From positions 49,906-113,905 of the forward strand of contig MEOL01000026.1 in NCBI GenBank assembly GCA_001769215.1: a stretch of 64,000 nt of DNA, written 5' to 3'. The position numbers were made by a program, and so were the translations under genes. Source of the DNA: Bacteroidetes bacterium GWF2_41_31. GTDB lineage: Bacteria > Bacteroidota > Bacteroidia > Bacteroidales > F082. Within the stretch, counting starts at the first letter, position 1. Every line of letters begins with the position of its first letter. Below the pieces are notes generated by a model. It was not told where the DNA came from, searched no databases, and was given only the letters and a program-made list of their open reading frames with translations. Positions 1 through 8,910 of this stretch are shown one piece after another.

Positions 1-2437
1 CACTTTTCCACTCCTTTACATTTATTGTTTCGGGTTGGTGGGTGGTGTAAGCGGTTTGGATCAGGATCTGTCCATGCCAATTATAGATAAGGAGTTGGGC
101 ATTACTCATATCGTGATCAGGTATCGAAATAGTAACAAAACCCCTTGCCGGATTGGGATAAATGCTTAGATGCCCTTCGTTCAAATATGGATCACCTATG
201 GAAGTAAGCAAGTCGCAAAAACACGTTTCACAGTCGGGTTGATTGATATACAATACCACATCATCTTCTTTAAAACATGCAAAGCTGTAGAAATCGCCAC
301 ATAGGTAGTAGGTGTTGATGAGGGGATTAAACAGACCGAACCACTCCACACTACCAAGACCTTCAATCCAGGTGTCACTCTCATCAAAGTGCCAGCGTTT
401 GCGGTATTCGTTGTTCAACATCATCACTGAATCGATGGATGTTACCACTTTGTAATGCGATTCTTCCCAAAATTCAGGTTGATCCTTACAAACACCTCCT
501 CCTACTGAAAACCAGGCTGTGTCGCCAGATTCAAGAGTATAATCGTACAACAGACTCTCCGCTAAACCGGGCAATTTAACAAACACCTTTTTGTCGGGAG
601 TAGACCGGATAGCCCCAAAATAGGTTGAATTTGGATTTGAAAGTGTAGTATCAGCCAGTTGATAGATTTTGTAATAGGTAAATGAAGTATCCTTGGTTGC
701 ACTCATCAACGTATCACCTATCAAACCATACCGAAAATGCCAGTTTTGGTTTAGCAGGTTGTTTTCACCAATGGTATTCCAGATGGCGTTGCTATCGGGG
801 AAAACAGGCGGTGGATATACATGTATCATATGACTGGCTTCATTTGTGCAACCATCCAAACCGATAACCGCAAGGGAAACCGTATATTGCCCATACGCTG
901 TATATATATACTGCGGGCTTTGTGTGATGGCAATGCCCCCATCGCCAAAGTCCCAGAACCAGCTGATAATCTCACTCGTACTCTCTCCTGTGAACTGCAC
1001 CAGTTCATTTAATTCCGGATAATCGTTGCTTATCGAAAAACTTACATCCGGCAGATCGGAAACTGTCAGATTATGAGTAATGGTATCATCGCAGCCAAGC
1101 GTATTGGTCACCACTAAGGTAATGGTGTATTCTCCCGGATTGGTAAAAATATGGCTGGGATTTTGCAAGGCACTACTGTTGTAGCTACCACTGCCCGGAT
1201 CGCCAAAGTCCCAATCCCATCCAGCCAAATCAGGACCTGAGTTCTCACTGGTTAGGTCGGTGAATAGTACCGGGGTGCCAAAACAGGCGTCTTCCCAGGT
1301 AAATTCTGCCACCGGCGAGGGCACTACCTGTACCTGGCGCATGCTGGTGTTCTGACAGCTGTCGCTATCGGTCACCGTTAAGGTGACGTCGTAGGTGTTG
1401 TCGGTCACATACAGGTGGCTGGTGTTGGGGTTGTTCGGGGCGTTGATGGTCTGAATGGTGCCATCGCCAAAGTCCCATTCCCATTTTACTATTGCACCGT
1501 TGGGCGAGCTGCTCAGGTTCATAAAGTGGATGCTGTCGCCCTGGCAGGTGGGTGCAGTGTACTGAAACTGTGAGTTAGGCAATGGATTTACCTGTACGTC
1601 ATGGCTTACGCTGTAAGTATCGCCATAAATATCTACAATGGTCAGTGTTACGGTATAGATGCCATCGGTGGTATAGGTATGTATGGGGTTCTGCTGGGTG
1701 CTGGTAAAACCATCGCCGAAACTCCATATCCAGGTGGTTACGTTTGGTATGTTGGTAATGGTGCCATCCACGGTAAACTGGATCTCTTCACCCATACAGG
1801 CAGCGCTCCAGGTAAACTCCACTCCCTGATTACCAACGGTAATACTTTGAATGTTGGTATCAGAGCAACCAGAACTACTTTCTATGATCAGAGTGACATC
1901 GTAGCTGCCGGGGGCGGTAAACACATGGGTGGGGTTCTGGTTGGTGCTGAAGTTGACAGTGCCACTGGCGGGGTCGCCAAAGTCCCAGTTCCAGGAGATG
2001 ATTGTCCCGCTGCCATTGGGGGTGCTCTCATCCTGAAAAGTGGTCGTGGAACCAACATAGCCATCAGACCAACTAAACAGGGCCATAGGCGACAGGGTGA
2101 TGCTCACCTGTTCTGTACTACTATTACTATAGCCTACATTGGTGGTCACCGTGAGGGTAATCTCATAGATGCCGGTCGTGGCGTAGGTGTATGTCACATC
2201 GGGGTTCTGGGGGAATTCCACCGTCTGGGTGTTGCCATCGCCAAAGTCCCACTCCCAGGTGGTGATATAACCACTTTGGGCGGTGGAGGAGTCATTCATC
2301 TGGGTGGGGGCACCTTCGCAGTTTGGGCTTTGGACACTAAAAGAGGCCGTACACTGCCCTTTTGCAACCATGTCAATTAATAAAAACATAGCTGTTGCAG
2401 CTATTATATAAAGCCATTTTGTATGAGAAAACATCAT
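1..2437 (-). CDS. Six-PKD secreted protein with T9SS sorting domain (C-terminus cut by window edge)
   Basis: The minus-strand frame is open from the ATG at 2437 to the window edge (at least 812 codons; I checked the whole frame and found no stop). It begins with two Met codons and a hydrophobic signal peptide ending near VAKGQC. Six PKD-type repeats follow, each with a W-x-W-[DS]-FGD motif; on the plus strand these lie near 2240, 1975, 1715, 1465, 1200 and 940. After them comes a region of about 200 residues without repeats, then IYPNPARG (near 150-175), the start of a type A T9SS C-terminal domain whose last residues lie outside the window. PKD folds are beta sandwiches used in surface adhesion or as spacers. 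The protein is probably exported by T9SS and attached to or released from the cell surface. I see no catalytic domain in the visible part, so the substrate or partner is unknown. Confidence 0.9.
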   Translation of the reverse strand, partial: MMFSHTKWLYIIAATAMFLLIDMVAKGQCTASFSVQSPNCEGAPTQMNDSSTAQSGYITTWEWDFGDGNTQTVEFPQNPDVTYTYATTGIYEITLTVTTNVGYSNSSTEQVSITLSPMALFSWSDGYVGSTTTFQDESTPNGSGTIISWNWDFGDPASGTVNFSTNQNPTHVFTAPGSYDVTLIIESSSGCSDTNIQSITVGNQGVEFTWSAACMGEEIQFTVDGTITNIPNVTTWIWSFGDGFTSTQQNPIHTYTTDGIYTVTLTIVDIYGDTYSVSHDVQVNPLPNSQFQYTAPTCQGDSIHFMNLSSSPNGAIVKWEWDFGDGTIQTINAPNNPNTSHLYVTDNTYDVTLTVTDSDSCQNTSMRQVQVVPSPVAEFTWEDACFGTPVLFTDLTSENSGPDLAGWDWDFGDPGSGSYNSSALQNPSHIFTNPGEYTITLVVTNTLGCDDTITHNLTVSDLPDVSFSISNDYPELNELVQFTGESTSEIISWFWDFGDGGIAITQSPQYIYTAYGQYTVSLAVIGLDGCTNEASHMIHVYPPPVFPDSNAIWNTIGENNLLNQNWHFRYGLIGDTLMSATKDTSFTYYKIYQLADTTLSNPNSTYFGAIRSTPDKKVFVKLPGLAESLLYDYTLESGDTAWFSVGGGVCKDQPEFWEESHYKVVTSIDSVMMLNNEYRKRWHFDESDTWIEGLGSVEWFGLFNPLINTYYLCGDFYSFACFKEDDVVLYINQPDCETCFCDLLTSIGDPYLNEGHLSIYPNPARGFVTISIPDHDMSNAQLLIYNWHGQILIQTAYTTHQPETINVKEWKS

Positions 2438-2513
2438 CTTGGGTTTAAATTCATAAGTAAATGGTAATCTGCTTCATTTGAAATCGAATGTATCTTTCAT
2501 TTTTCATGTGGTA

Positions 2514-2521
2514 CAAAGCTA
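2514..2521 (-). promoter_or_regulatory. Bacteroidetes -7 promoter element for the PKD protein gene
   Basis: Read on the minus strand this is TAGCTTTG, a match to TAnnTTTG. It lies about 77 nt upstream of the ATG at 2437, giving a leader of roughly 70 nt. Confidence 0.45.
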
Positions 2522-2604
2522 ATATTATTACTAAACCGAAAGGCGTTTCTGATGTTAAATCTACAATAATCTGATGGCCTCTTTTAATTTAGAACCATTT
2601 TAAT

Positions 2605-2612
2605 TACTTTTG
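2605..2612 (+). promoter_or_regulatory. -7 element for the fused E1 dehydrogenase gene
   Basis: TACTTTTG matches TAnnTTTG and lies 42 nt before the ATG at 2654. The position suits a short leader without a Shine-Dalgarno sequence. Confidence 0.55.
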
Positions 2613-2653
2613 CCCTGCCTTTTTCGGGCGTTTCATCCTAACCTGATCATTTC

Positions 2654-5074
2654 ATGAAGAAGACAAAAATCACCCTGACTGACATAAACCTAAGCAAAGA
2701 AGACATTCTGAACGACTACCGGATTGCCAACGAAAGCCGACAGGCCAGTTTGCTGGGACGCCGTGAAGTGCTGACCGGAAAAGCCAAGTTTGGGATTTTT
2801 GGAGATGGCAAGGAAGTACCTCAGCTGGCCATGGCACGTGCTTTTAAAAACGGCGATTGGCGATCGGGCTATTATCGTGACCAGACATTTATGCTGGCAG
2901 CAGGCATGATGACACTGGAAGAAATCTTCGCACAACTCTATGGTGACACCGACCCCGTAGCTTCTCCCGGGACAGGTGGACGACTGATGAACAACCATTT
3001 CGCCACCCGTTCGCTGGATGAAGATGGAAACTGGCTCAACCTGATGGAAATAAAGAATTCCTCTGCCGATACTTCACCCACCGCCAGCCAGATGCCCCGC
3101 TCATTGGGATTGGCCCTGGCTTCAAAAAAATACAGAAGTCTGACTGGCGACATTGATGTAAGTCAATTTAGCCTAAGCGGTGATGAAGTTACCTTTGCTA
3201 CCATCGGCGATGCTTCCACTTCTGAAGGTCATTTTTTTGAGACCATCAACGCTGCGGGCGTGATGCAGGTTCCTTTGGCCATTTCAGTTTGGGACGATGG
3301 TTGGGGAATTTCAGTTAACAATGTCCATCAAACCACCAAGGGCAACATTTCGGAGATATTAAAAGGTTTTGAAAAGCAAAAAAAAACCAATGGTCTATAT
3401 ATTTACAAGGATCACTGCGGCGATTATGCCAGCCTGAACCTCACCTATAAAAAGGGAATTCAACTATGCCGGGAAGAACATGTTCCCGTACTGTTTCATA
3501 TTCAGGGATGCACACAACCTCAAGGCCATTCCACTTCCGGCTCGCACGAACGCTACAAATCACCTGAGCAGCTCAAAGAAGAAATTGCCAATGATTGCAT
3601 TGTCAAGATGCGTGAATGGATCATATCCGAAAAAATTGCTCCCCCTGAAGAACTTGATGAGATTGAAAAAAACGCCACCAAACGTGCCCGGGAAGCGAGG
3701 AAGAATGCATGGAACAACTTTCAGCAACCCCTCATCGACAAGAAAAATGAGTTTTTAAAACTGGTAGACATCACCACCTGCAACTGTGCACAAACAACAG
3801 CCATAGAACAGATTAAGAAAGAATTACAACACATTGGAGAACCCATCAGAAAAGACATTATTTCTTCGGCTAAAAAGATCCTGCGCCTGATTTGTAATAA
3901 CTGCAGTAATCCTAAAAACTCACTCAAAACCAATGTTAGCGAGTGGTTGAACAATGAAACCGCAGACAATGACCGGCGTTTTAGTTCGCATCTTTATAGC
4001 CAGTCGGAGAAAGCGGCAACTAAGATTACCGCTGTAGCTCCTGTTTTCACTAATCACTCATCCATGGTGCCAGGCAGGGAAATCCTGCGCGATAACTTCG
4101 ATTGCCTGTTTGAACACAATCCATTGCTGGTGGCATTTGGCGAAGATGTGGGCAAAATTGGAGGTGTGAATCAAACCTACGAAGGACTTCAGGCCAAATA
4201 TGGCGAGCACCGCATTTGGGATACAGGTATACGGGAAACCACCATTATCGGTCAAGGGCTGGGCATGGCCATGCGTGGTTTTCGTCCCATCGCCGAAATA
4301 CAGTATTTTGACTACCTCTTATACGGCCTCCAGGTGATGAGCGATGATCTCGCCACCTTACACTACAGGACTCGTGGAGGGCAAAAAGCACCGATGATCG
4401 TGAGCACTCGCGGACACCGCCTGGAAGGCATCTGGCACAGTGGCTCGCCCCTGAGCATGGTCATCAATTCCATTCGGGGTGTGCACGTGGCCGTTCCGCG
4501 CAACATGACTCAGGCAGCGGGTTTTTATAATACCTATCTCGAATCGGATCAGCCTGTTTTGATTATTGAACCTTTGAATGGCTACCGCCTACGTGAGCGT
4601 AAACCGGATAACCTGGGTGAGTTCAGGGTGCCGGTTGGCCAACCCGAAGTGCTGACGGAAGGAACAGATGTTACACTGGTAACCTACGGAAGTTGCGTTA
4701 GAATTGCCGAAGATGCTGTGGAGCAACTGAAAGGTTTTAATATTTCAGTGGAACTGATTGATGTGCAGACCTTGCTTCCATTTGATATAAATCACCGCAT
4801 CGTTGAATCGGTTAAAAAGACCAACAAAGTGGTTTTCTTCGATGAAGATGTGCCAGGTGGTGCCACCTCGTTTATGATGACGAAAGTACTGGAAGAACAA
4901 GGAGGATATTTTCACCTGGATGCTGAACCGGTCACACTCACCTCCAAAGCTCACCGTGCTGCCTATAGCACTGATGGCGACTACTTTTCCAACCCCAACG
5001 CGGAGGATGTTTTTGATACCATCTACAACCTGATGCACGAATACAATCCTGGGAAATATCCGAAGATTTTTTGA
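2654..5074 (+). CDS. Fused E1 alpha/beta subunit of a 2-oxoacid dehydrogenase (ThDP-dependent)
   Basis: This 806-residue protein joins the two E1 subunits that form the decarboxylating part of pyruvate or branched-chain 2-oxoacid dehydrogenase complexes. Residues about 40-330 are the E1 alpha fold with the thiamine diphosphate region GDASTSEG (185-192) and WDDGWGIS (213-220); the usual motif is GDG...NN, here GDA...DD. Residues about 330-460 form a helical, Lys/Cys-rich linker. From about 465 the E1 beta half starts (PGREILRDNFD), with AFGEDVGKIGG carrying the Glu expected to activate the cofactor, and a C-terminal transketolase domain (VTLVTYGS, DVQTLLPFD). No E2 or E3 gene is adjacent, so the complex must be completed from elsewhere. 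Such fusions are common in Bacteroidetes. The sequence alone does not settle whether pyruvate or branched-chain oxoacids are used. Confidence 0.88.
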   Translation: MKKTKITLTDINLSKEDILNDYRIANESRQASLLGRREVLTGKAKFGIFGDGKEVPQLAMARAFKNGDWRSGYYRDQTFMLAAGMMTLEEIFAQLYGDTDPVASPGTGGRLMNNHFATRSLDEDGNWLNLMEIKNSSADTSPTASQMPRSLGLALASKKYRSLTGDIDVSQFSLSGDEVTFATIGDASTSEGHFFETINAAGVMQVPLAISVWDDGWGISVNNVHQTTKGNISEILKGFEKQKKTNGLYIYKDHCGDYASLNLTYKKGIQLCREEHVPVLFHIQGCTQPQGHSTSGSHERYKSPEQLKEEIANDCIVKMREWIISEKIAPPEELDEIEKNATKRAREARKNAWNNFQQPLIDKKNEFLKLVDITTCNCAQTTAIEQIKKELQHIGEPIRKDIISSAKKILRLICNNCSNPKNSLKTNVSEWLNNETADNDRRFSSHLYSQSEKAATKITAVAPVFTNHSSMVPGREILRDNFDCLFEHNPLLVAFGEDVGKIGGVNQTYEGLQAKYGEHRIWDTGIRETTIIGQGLGMAMRGFRPIAEIQYFDYLLYGLQVMSDDLATLHYRTRGGQKAPMIVSTRGHRLEGIWHSGSPLSMVINSIRGVHVAVPRNMTQAAGFYNTYLESDQPVLIIEPLNGYRLRERKPDNLGEFRVPVGQPEVLTEGTDVTLVTYGSCVRIAEDAVEQLKGFNISVELIDVQTLLPFDINHRIVESVKKTNKVVFFDEDVPGGATSFMMTKVLEEQGGYFHLDAEPVTLTSKAHRAAYSTDGDYFSNPNAEDVFDTIYNLMHEYNPGKYPKIF

Positions 5075-5187
5075 TAGAACGCGGATTTTTATGATGGTTA
5101 TAATTCATTTCTACGTGTTAGATTTGGTTAAATGAATGATCATGCTATCGGCTTGTTATTTGTTGATCAAAGAATCCCATCCCGTTA

Positions 5188-6453
5188 ATGGGACGTTTTG
5201 AAATAAAAACACTTATTTTTGTATCAAATTCATTCTCTGTGATTCGGTTTATTGCATACATGTTATTGATATCAATCCTGCTGGCAGCCGGGGGTTGCAA
5301 CAATGCAGAGGAGGAAATGGCTGATAGATATCAGAAGAAAAGCGATGAATCATCTGATATCAGTCCGAAAGCTCAATTCATTTCACCCTTAGCTTCTATC
5401 GAATCATTTCAAATTACAGTATCAGGAACTGACACCATTTATTCATCACATTACCAAACAAATGTTGCCAGAGAGGTACCTATGACCATTCAGGAAATGG
5501 CTGCAATAAATGGCGGCCTTAAACAAACGGATCGCAGCACTCCGATGCAGGGTCAGCATACTTTTCTTAAACCTGACGAACCCGCCTGGCAATTGCGTGT
5601 GCTTTTCGAAAACGATATTTTCACAAATACCGATTTTTATTACACCAACGGTGTCAATATTGCTTTTACAACTCCGTTGGCACGCACAGGGTTGTATTTT
5701 CTGTTGGCAGGTGTGTCGAAAAGCCCCGATGTGGAATGCACGGGATTTTCCATTACTCAAAAAATATACACCCCGACCAATCCCGATGTTGACTATGTAC
5801 TCGCCGGCGACAGGCCATTTTCGGGTTATCTTACACTGGAACAGTTCAGGGAAACCTACTCTTTAAAAAACAAGCTGATCATGAAAAGCAGTCTGGAATT
5901 TGGTATCCTTGGGCCAGCCTCTTTTGGTGGCAAAGTGCAATCGTCCATCCACCAGATCGAGCCCATTGGCTGGGACAACCAAATACAAAACATGGTGGTA
6001 GTCAATTATCGGTTTTTAATTGAAAAAGGATTAGTCAGCCACCCCAACGCCGAGTTAAATGTTACCGGGTCGGTAAGTGCAGGCACCGCTTTTAACAATA
6101 TAAAACCCGGGATTTATTTTCGGGTAGGACAATTTATCCCGTTATTACGCGGCGACGCCTCCCTCACCGAAAATGGTTTAAATACATTGAACTGGCAATA
6201 TTGGTTTTTCATAAAATCACAGGCGTCCATCGTATTGTACGATGCAACCCTTCAAGGTAGTTTATTTTCAAGCCAAAACTCGTATGTTATCCCGGCAAAT
6301 CAAGTCAATAGGTTCGTGCCACAGGCAACTGCCGGCTTGGCTTTGTATTACAAAAGAGCCGGCTTGGAGTTATCGGCACATTATTTAACTCCGGAATTTA
6401 AAGGAGCTCAATACTTCAGGTGGGGAGGTATACGCCTGGTTTACAGTTTTTAA
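5188..6453 (+). CDS. LpxR-like lipid A 3'-O-deacylase (DUF2219) with lipobox and N-terminal extension
   Basis: The family consists of outer-membrane beta-barrels that remove the 3'-acyloxyacyl chain from lipid A. Residues about 137-421 carry the family signature: FENDIFTNTDFYYTNG (140-155), with the Asn-Asp pair (142-143) of the known active site, and a later SSIHQIEPIGWDNQ segment with the conserved His. The protein ends in SF, as barrels do. Unusual is the long N-terminus: a hydrophobic segment ending LLAAGGC (Cys37), which reads as a lipoprotein signal, then about 100 low-complexity polar residues. The usual LpxR has a plain signal peptide and about 300 residues. It is the first gene of a tight five-gene cluster (next start 15 nt away). 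A shorter start at Met25 would lack the positively charged n-region, so 5188 is preferred. Confidence 0.78.
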   Translation: MGRFEIKTLIFVSNSFSVIRFIAYMLLISILLAAGGCNNAEEEMADRYQKKSDESSDISPKAQFISPLASIESFQITVSGTDTIYSSHYQTNVAREVPMTIQEMAAINGGLKQTDRSTPMQGQHTFLKPDEPAWQLRVLFENDIFTNTDFYYTNGVNIAFTTPLARTGLYFLLAGVSKSPDVECTGFSITQKIYTPTNPDVDYVLAGDRPFSGYLTLEQFRETYSLKNKLIMKSSLEFGILGPASFGGKVQSSIHQIEPIGWDNQIQNMVVVNYRFLIEKGLVSHPNAELNVTGSVSAGTAFNNIKPGIYFRVGQFIPLLRGDASLTENGLNTLNWQYWFFIKSQASIVLYDATLQGSLFSSQNSYVIPANQVNRFVPQATAGLALYYKRAGLELSAHYLTPEFKGAQYFRWGGIRLVYSF

Positions 6454-6468
6454 TTCAGTTTAAAATAA

Positions 6469-6780
6469 ATGAAAATACAAAAATCAACCAATGGTCATCC
6501 TAAAAAATTTGACTACCCTACGCAGGGGGAACTTCAGTTTCCGGTTACCTATGAATTAAAAGTAGTTTTTGATGCCCATTCCGATGATACAGAAATCAAA
6601 AACCGATTGGAAGCTATTTTTAAACAACTTCAGATCAGTCATGCTTTTTCAGGAATAAAAACCAGCAGTAAAGGCAGTTACCGAAGCTATTCGTATCAGG
6701 TTTCCATTGTCGACAAAACCACGATGGAGAACCTTTATACCGAACTTAAAAGTGTGCCCGGACTAAAAACAGCATTGTAA
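6469..6780 (+). CDS. DUF493 (YbeD-like) protein
   Basis: A 103-residue cytoplasmic protein. Residues 24-103 fit the DUF493/YbeD ferredoxin-like fold: FPVTYELKVVFD at the start, SSKGSYRSYSYQVSIVDKTTMENLY in the middle, and a terminal LKSVPGLKTAL. The E. coli homologue is a small alpha/beta protein suggested to act as a regulatory ligand-binding unit; the function is not settled. The TAA stop overlaps the crcB start (TAATG), so the two genes are translationally coupled. About 23 polar residues precede the domain. Confidence 0.75.
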   Translation: MKIQKSTNGHPKKFDYPTQGELQFPVTYELKVVFDAHSDDTEIKNRLEAIFKQLQISHAFSGIKTSSKGSYRSYSYQVSIVDKTTMENLYTELKSVPGLKTAL

Positions 6781-7151
6781 TGGAAAAAGTTTTAGCCGTT
6801 GCCATTGGAGGAGCCGCCGGCACAGTACTGCGATATATCACCTTCCTGTATTTCGATAAAGGGCACGAACATTATTTCCCATGGGCGACTCTGGTCATCA
6901 ACCTGATTGGATCGTTTCTCATTGGTTTTTTGTGGGGTCTTTTCGACAAGATGTACGTTAGTCCCGGCATTCGACTGTTTATATTTGTCGGTTTGTTGGG
7001 CAGCTTCACCACTTTCTCAACCTTCGCGTTCGAAGTGTTCAACATAAGCAGGAATGGCAGTATGCTGCAAGGGCTCATTTATATGATAGGCACCAACATC
7101 ATTGGGATTTCTTTGGCCGCCGGTGGCTATTATTTATCAAAACTAATCTGA
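6780..7151 (+). CDS. crcB: Fluoride channel CrcB/Fluc
   Basis: A 123-residue inner-membrane protein with four predicted helices. Family marks: GGAAGTVLRY near the N-terminus, the NLIGSFLIGFLWG helix with the conserved Asn, and GLLGSFTTFSTFAFE, where the Thr/Ser/Phe residues line the fluoride path. Fluc works as an antiparallel dimer that lets fluoride leave the cell. The gene is wedged between overlapping neighbours (1-nt overlap on each side: TAATG before, TGATG after). I looked for a fluoride riboswitch in front of the operon and saw none. Confidence 0.93.
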   Translation: MEKVLAVAIGGAAGTVLRYITFLYFDKGHEHYFPWATLVINLIGSFLIGFLWGLFDKMYVSPGIRLFIFVGLLGSFTTFSTFAFEVFNISRNGSMLQGLIYMIGTNIIGISLAAGGYYLSKLI

Positions 7152-7720
7152 TGCACGAGATTGAACCTTTTTACGAGTGGCGCGACTTTTATGTGGCCTC
7201 CGAGGATCGTTACTCGCCTTTTTATGGACGTGAATACAGCGAATTTGAACTGACCCACGCCATATACAACTACCTGATACACCCACAGTGGGATCATTTT
7301 GGTTCCGCCACCCTCTACCTGAAATTGCTCATGGTAAACGATGAAAAGCAATACGCCATCATCGAACTCATAGGCGAATGGAACGACACTTTGTACAATG
7401 ACATCATGTATCTTTATCAGGAAGTTATTGAACCATTGATCGACCGGGGGATTATATATTACATCCTGATAGGCGAAAACGTGCTGAATTTCCATGCCGA
7501 CACATCCGACTATTACGAGGAATGGTCTGACAACCTGGAAGATGGATGGATCGTTTGTTTGAATTTCAGAAACCACTTAATAGATGAATTTACAAATGCC
7601 AGCATCGACTTCTACATGGCCATGGGAGGTAAGTTTAATGAACTCAACTGGCGTGCCTATTCGCCAGATGAGCTTTTCCACAAGGTTAACAGGATGATCA
7701 CCAAAAGGTTAAATCCATGA
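7151..7720 (+). CDS. Conserved hypothetical protein, acidic and aromatic
   Basis: I do not recognise a named family. The 189-residue product has no signal peptide and no membrane helix, and is rich in Tyr, Trp, Asp and Glu (HEIEPFYEWRDFYV, DRYSPFYGREYSEFE at the start). The middle alternates beta-like hydrophobic runs (YAIIELIGEW, GIIYYILIGENVLNF) with acidic loops, suggesting an alpha/beta fold. The start overlaps the crcB stop by one base and the end overlaps acyP by four bases (ATGA), so it is translated as part of this cluster. Its position between crcB and acyP gives no firm functional clue. Confidence 0.7.
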   Translation: MHEIEPFYEWRDFYVASEDRYSPFYGREYSEFELTHAIYNYLIHPQWDHFGSATLYLKLLMVNDEKQYAIIELIGEWNDTLYNDIMYLYQEVIEPLIDRGIIYYILIGENVLNFHADTSDYYEEWSDNLEDGWIVCLNFRNHLIDEFTNASIDFYMAMGGKFNELNWRAYSPDELFHKVNRMITKRLNP

Positions 7721-7989
7721 GTCTCAAAGCCATCCGTTTGACCATCTTTGGAAAAGTGCAGGGTGTGGGTTATCGGTTTTATACCCAGCGCAAAGCACAG
7801 GAATTGAATCTTACCGGATGGGTAAAAAACCAACGTGATGGCACCGTGTATGTTGAAGTCGAAGGCGAAAAGCAAGCCGTTGATACCTTTATCGATTGGT
7901 GCAACGAAGGTCCATCCTGGGCTGAGGTGCGTTTGGTACAAACACAGGAAATTCCCTTGCAGGGATTTGATGGATTTGTGGTGAGGTAA
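7717..7989 (+). CDS. acyP: Acylphosphatase
   Basis: A 90-residue enzyme that hydrolyses carboxyl-phosphate bonds such as acetyl phosphate or 1,3-bisphosphoglycerate. The signature GKVQGVGYRFYTQR holds the phosphate-binding Arg, and GWVKNQRDGTVYVEVEG holds the catalytic Asn. Length and fold (ferredoxin-like) match the family. The ATG overlaps the previous stop (ATGA). It is the last gene of the cluster that begins with the LpxR-like gene. Confidence 0.95.
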   Translation: MSLKAIRLTIFGKVQGVGYRFYTQRKAQELNLTGWVKNQRDGTVYVEVEGEKQAVDTFIDWCNEGPSWAEVRLVQTQEIPLQGFDGFVVR

Positions 7990-8058
7990 CAACAAACGCA
8001 TCCCGTTTTGTCAACTCAACAGCATAACGAAGGACTTCCAACTTAAATATATACAAGC

Positions 8059-8733
8059 TCAAAATGATTCCTTCCAGGCTCGTAAAAACTCGCGTTTTCC
8101 GGGAGGACCCGGAAGTTTTTCAATCCGAAATCCAATCGATTGTAATGCTCGTTTTACCAATCCTTTGCTGGAATAAGTAACCAAAATCCCGCCCGGCTTC
8201 AGGGCTTCATACAACTTCCTAAATCCCTTCTCCGTCCACATTTCAGGTTGTGAATCCGGTGAAAAGGCATCAAAAAACACCACATCGTATTTACTGCGCT
8301 CCGGTTTGGCATCCTGAAAAGAAACCAGCTGTTTGTCAAGATAAAAGAGCGGGGTAATTGGAATGGAACTCTGCGCCGATTCATGCATGCGATGGAACAA
8401 TGTGGTATCGATATCCAGCAAATCAGCATAGTTTAACGCTTCAATTTCGGCAGCAGAAACAGGATATAACTCAATGGCAGTATAATGAATCTTCACATGT
8501 TTCTCCTCCCCTGCCTGCAAGGTCAGCAAGGCATTTAACCCTGTACCAAATCCTACCTCCAAAACCCAGACGTTCGATTGATTTAAGCATGGCCATAATC
8601 CCGCTTCGATAAAAATATGCCGCGACTCCTGAATGGCACCAAAAGTACTGTGGTAATGTTCACCACTTTGGGCATTGTATAGAGTCGACGAACCATCAGC
8701 TGTAATAACAAGCTGATTATTAACAGAATTCAT
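8059..8733 (-). CDS. mnmD: tRNA 5-(aminomethyl)-2-thiouridine methyltransferase MnmD
   Basis: This 224-residue protein corresponds to the methyltransferase half of E. coli MnmC, which completes mnm5s2U at tRNA position 34. It has the opening LVITADGSSTLYNAQSGEHYHSTFGA, the SAM-binding loop LEVGFGTGLNALLT (about residues 60-73) and the FFDAFSPDSQPEMWT motif with catalytic Asp/Pro residues. There is no FAD domain, so it is the stand-alone form found in many bacteria. It is transcribed alone, convergent with acyP (69-nt gap). Confidence 0.9.
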   Translation of the reverse strand: MNSVNNQLVITADGSSTLYNAQSGEHYHSTFGAIQESRHIFIEAGLWPCLNQSNVWVLEVGFGTGLNALLTLQAGEEKHVKIHYTAIELYPVSAAEIEALNYADLLDIDTTLFHRMHESAQSSIPITPLFYLDKQLVSFQDAKPERSKYDVVFFDAFSPDSQPEMWTEKGFRKLYEALKPGGILVTYSSKGLVKRALQSIGFRIEKLPGPPGKREFLRAWKESF

Positions 8734-8846
8734 TATTCAAATTAGGGACTGCAAAGATGCGAAAAAATGATATTGTCCTCAAAGGAACATGAAATAGTTC
8801 ATTGATTTTTTAAGTAGCCTCTTGTTTAGTCATCCAAATTTGAAAT

Positions 8847-8854
8847 TACATTTG
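8847..8854 (+). promoter_or_regulatory. -7 element for the DUF486 gene
   Basis: TACATTTG matches TAnnTTTG and lies 57 nt before the ATG at 8911. Confidence 0.5.
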
Positions 8855-8910
8855 CATACATTTATAATCTTGAAACGGGTGCAGCAAATTCCAAAACCAA
8901 TTTCACTCCG

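Noticed and set aside
1601..2380. A 259-codon plus-strand open frame opposite the PKD gene
   Set aside because: It is codon-aligned with the PKD gene on the other strand and arises from its repeated codons; it has no promoter and its Gly/Ala-rich product has no family marks.
5075..5187. Fluoride riboswitch in front of the crcB operon
   Set aside because: I could not find the conserved crcB-motif pairing or loop in this gap or within 6454-6780.
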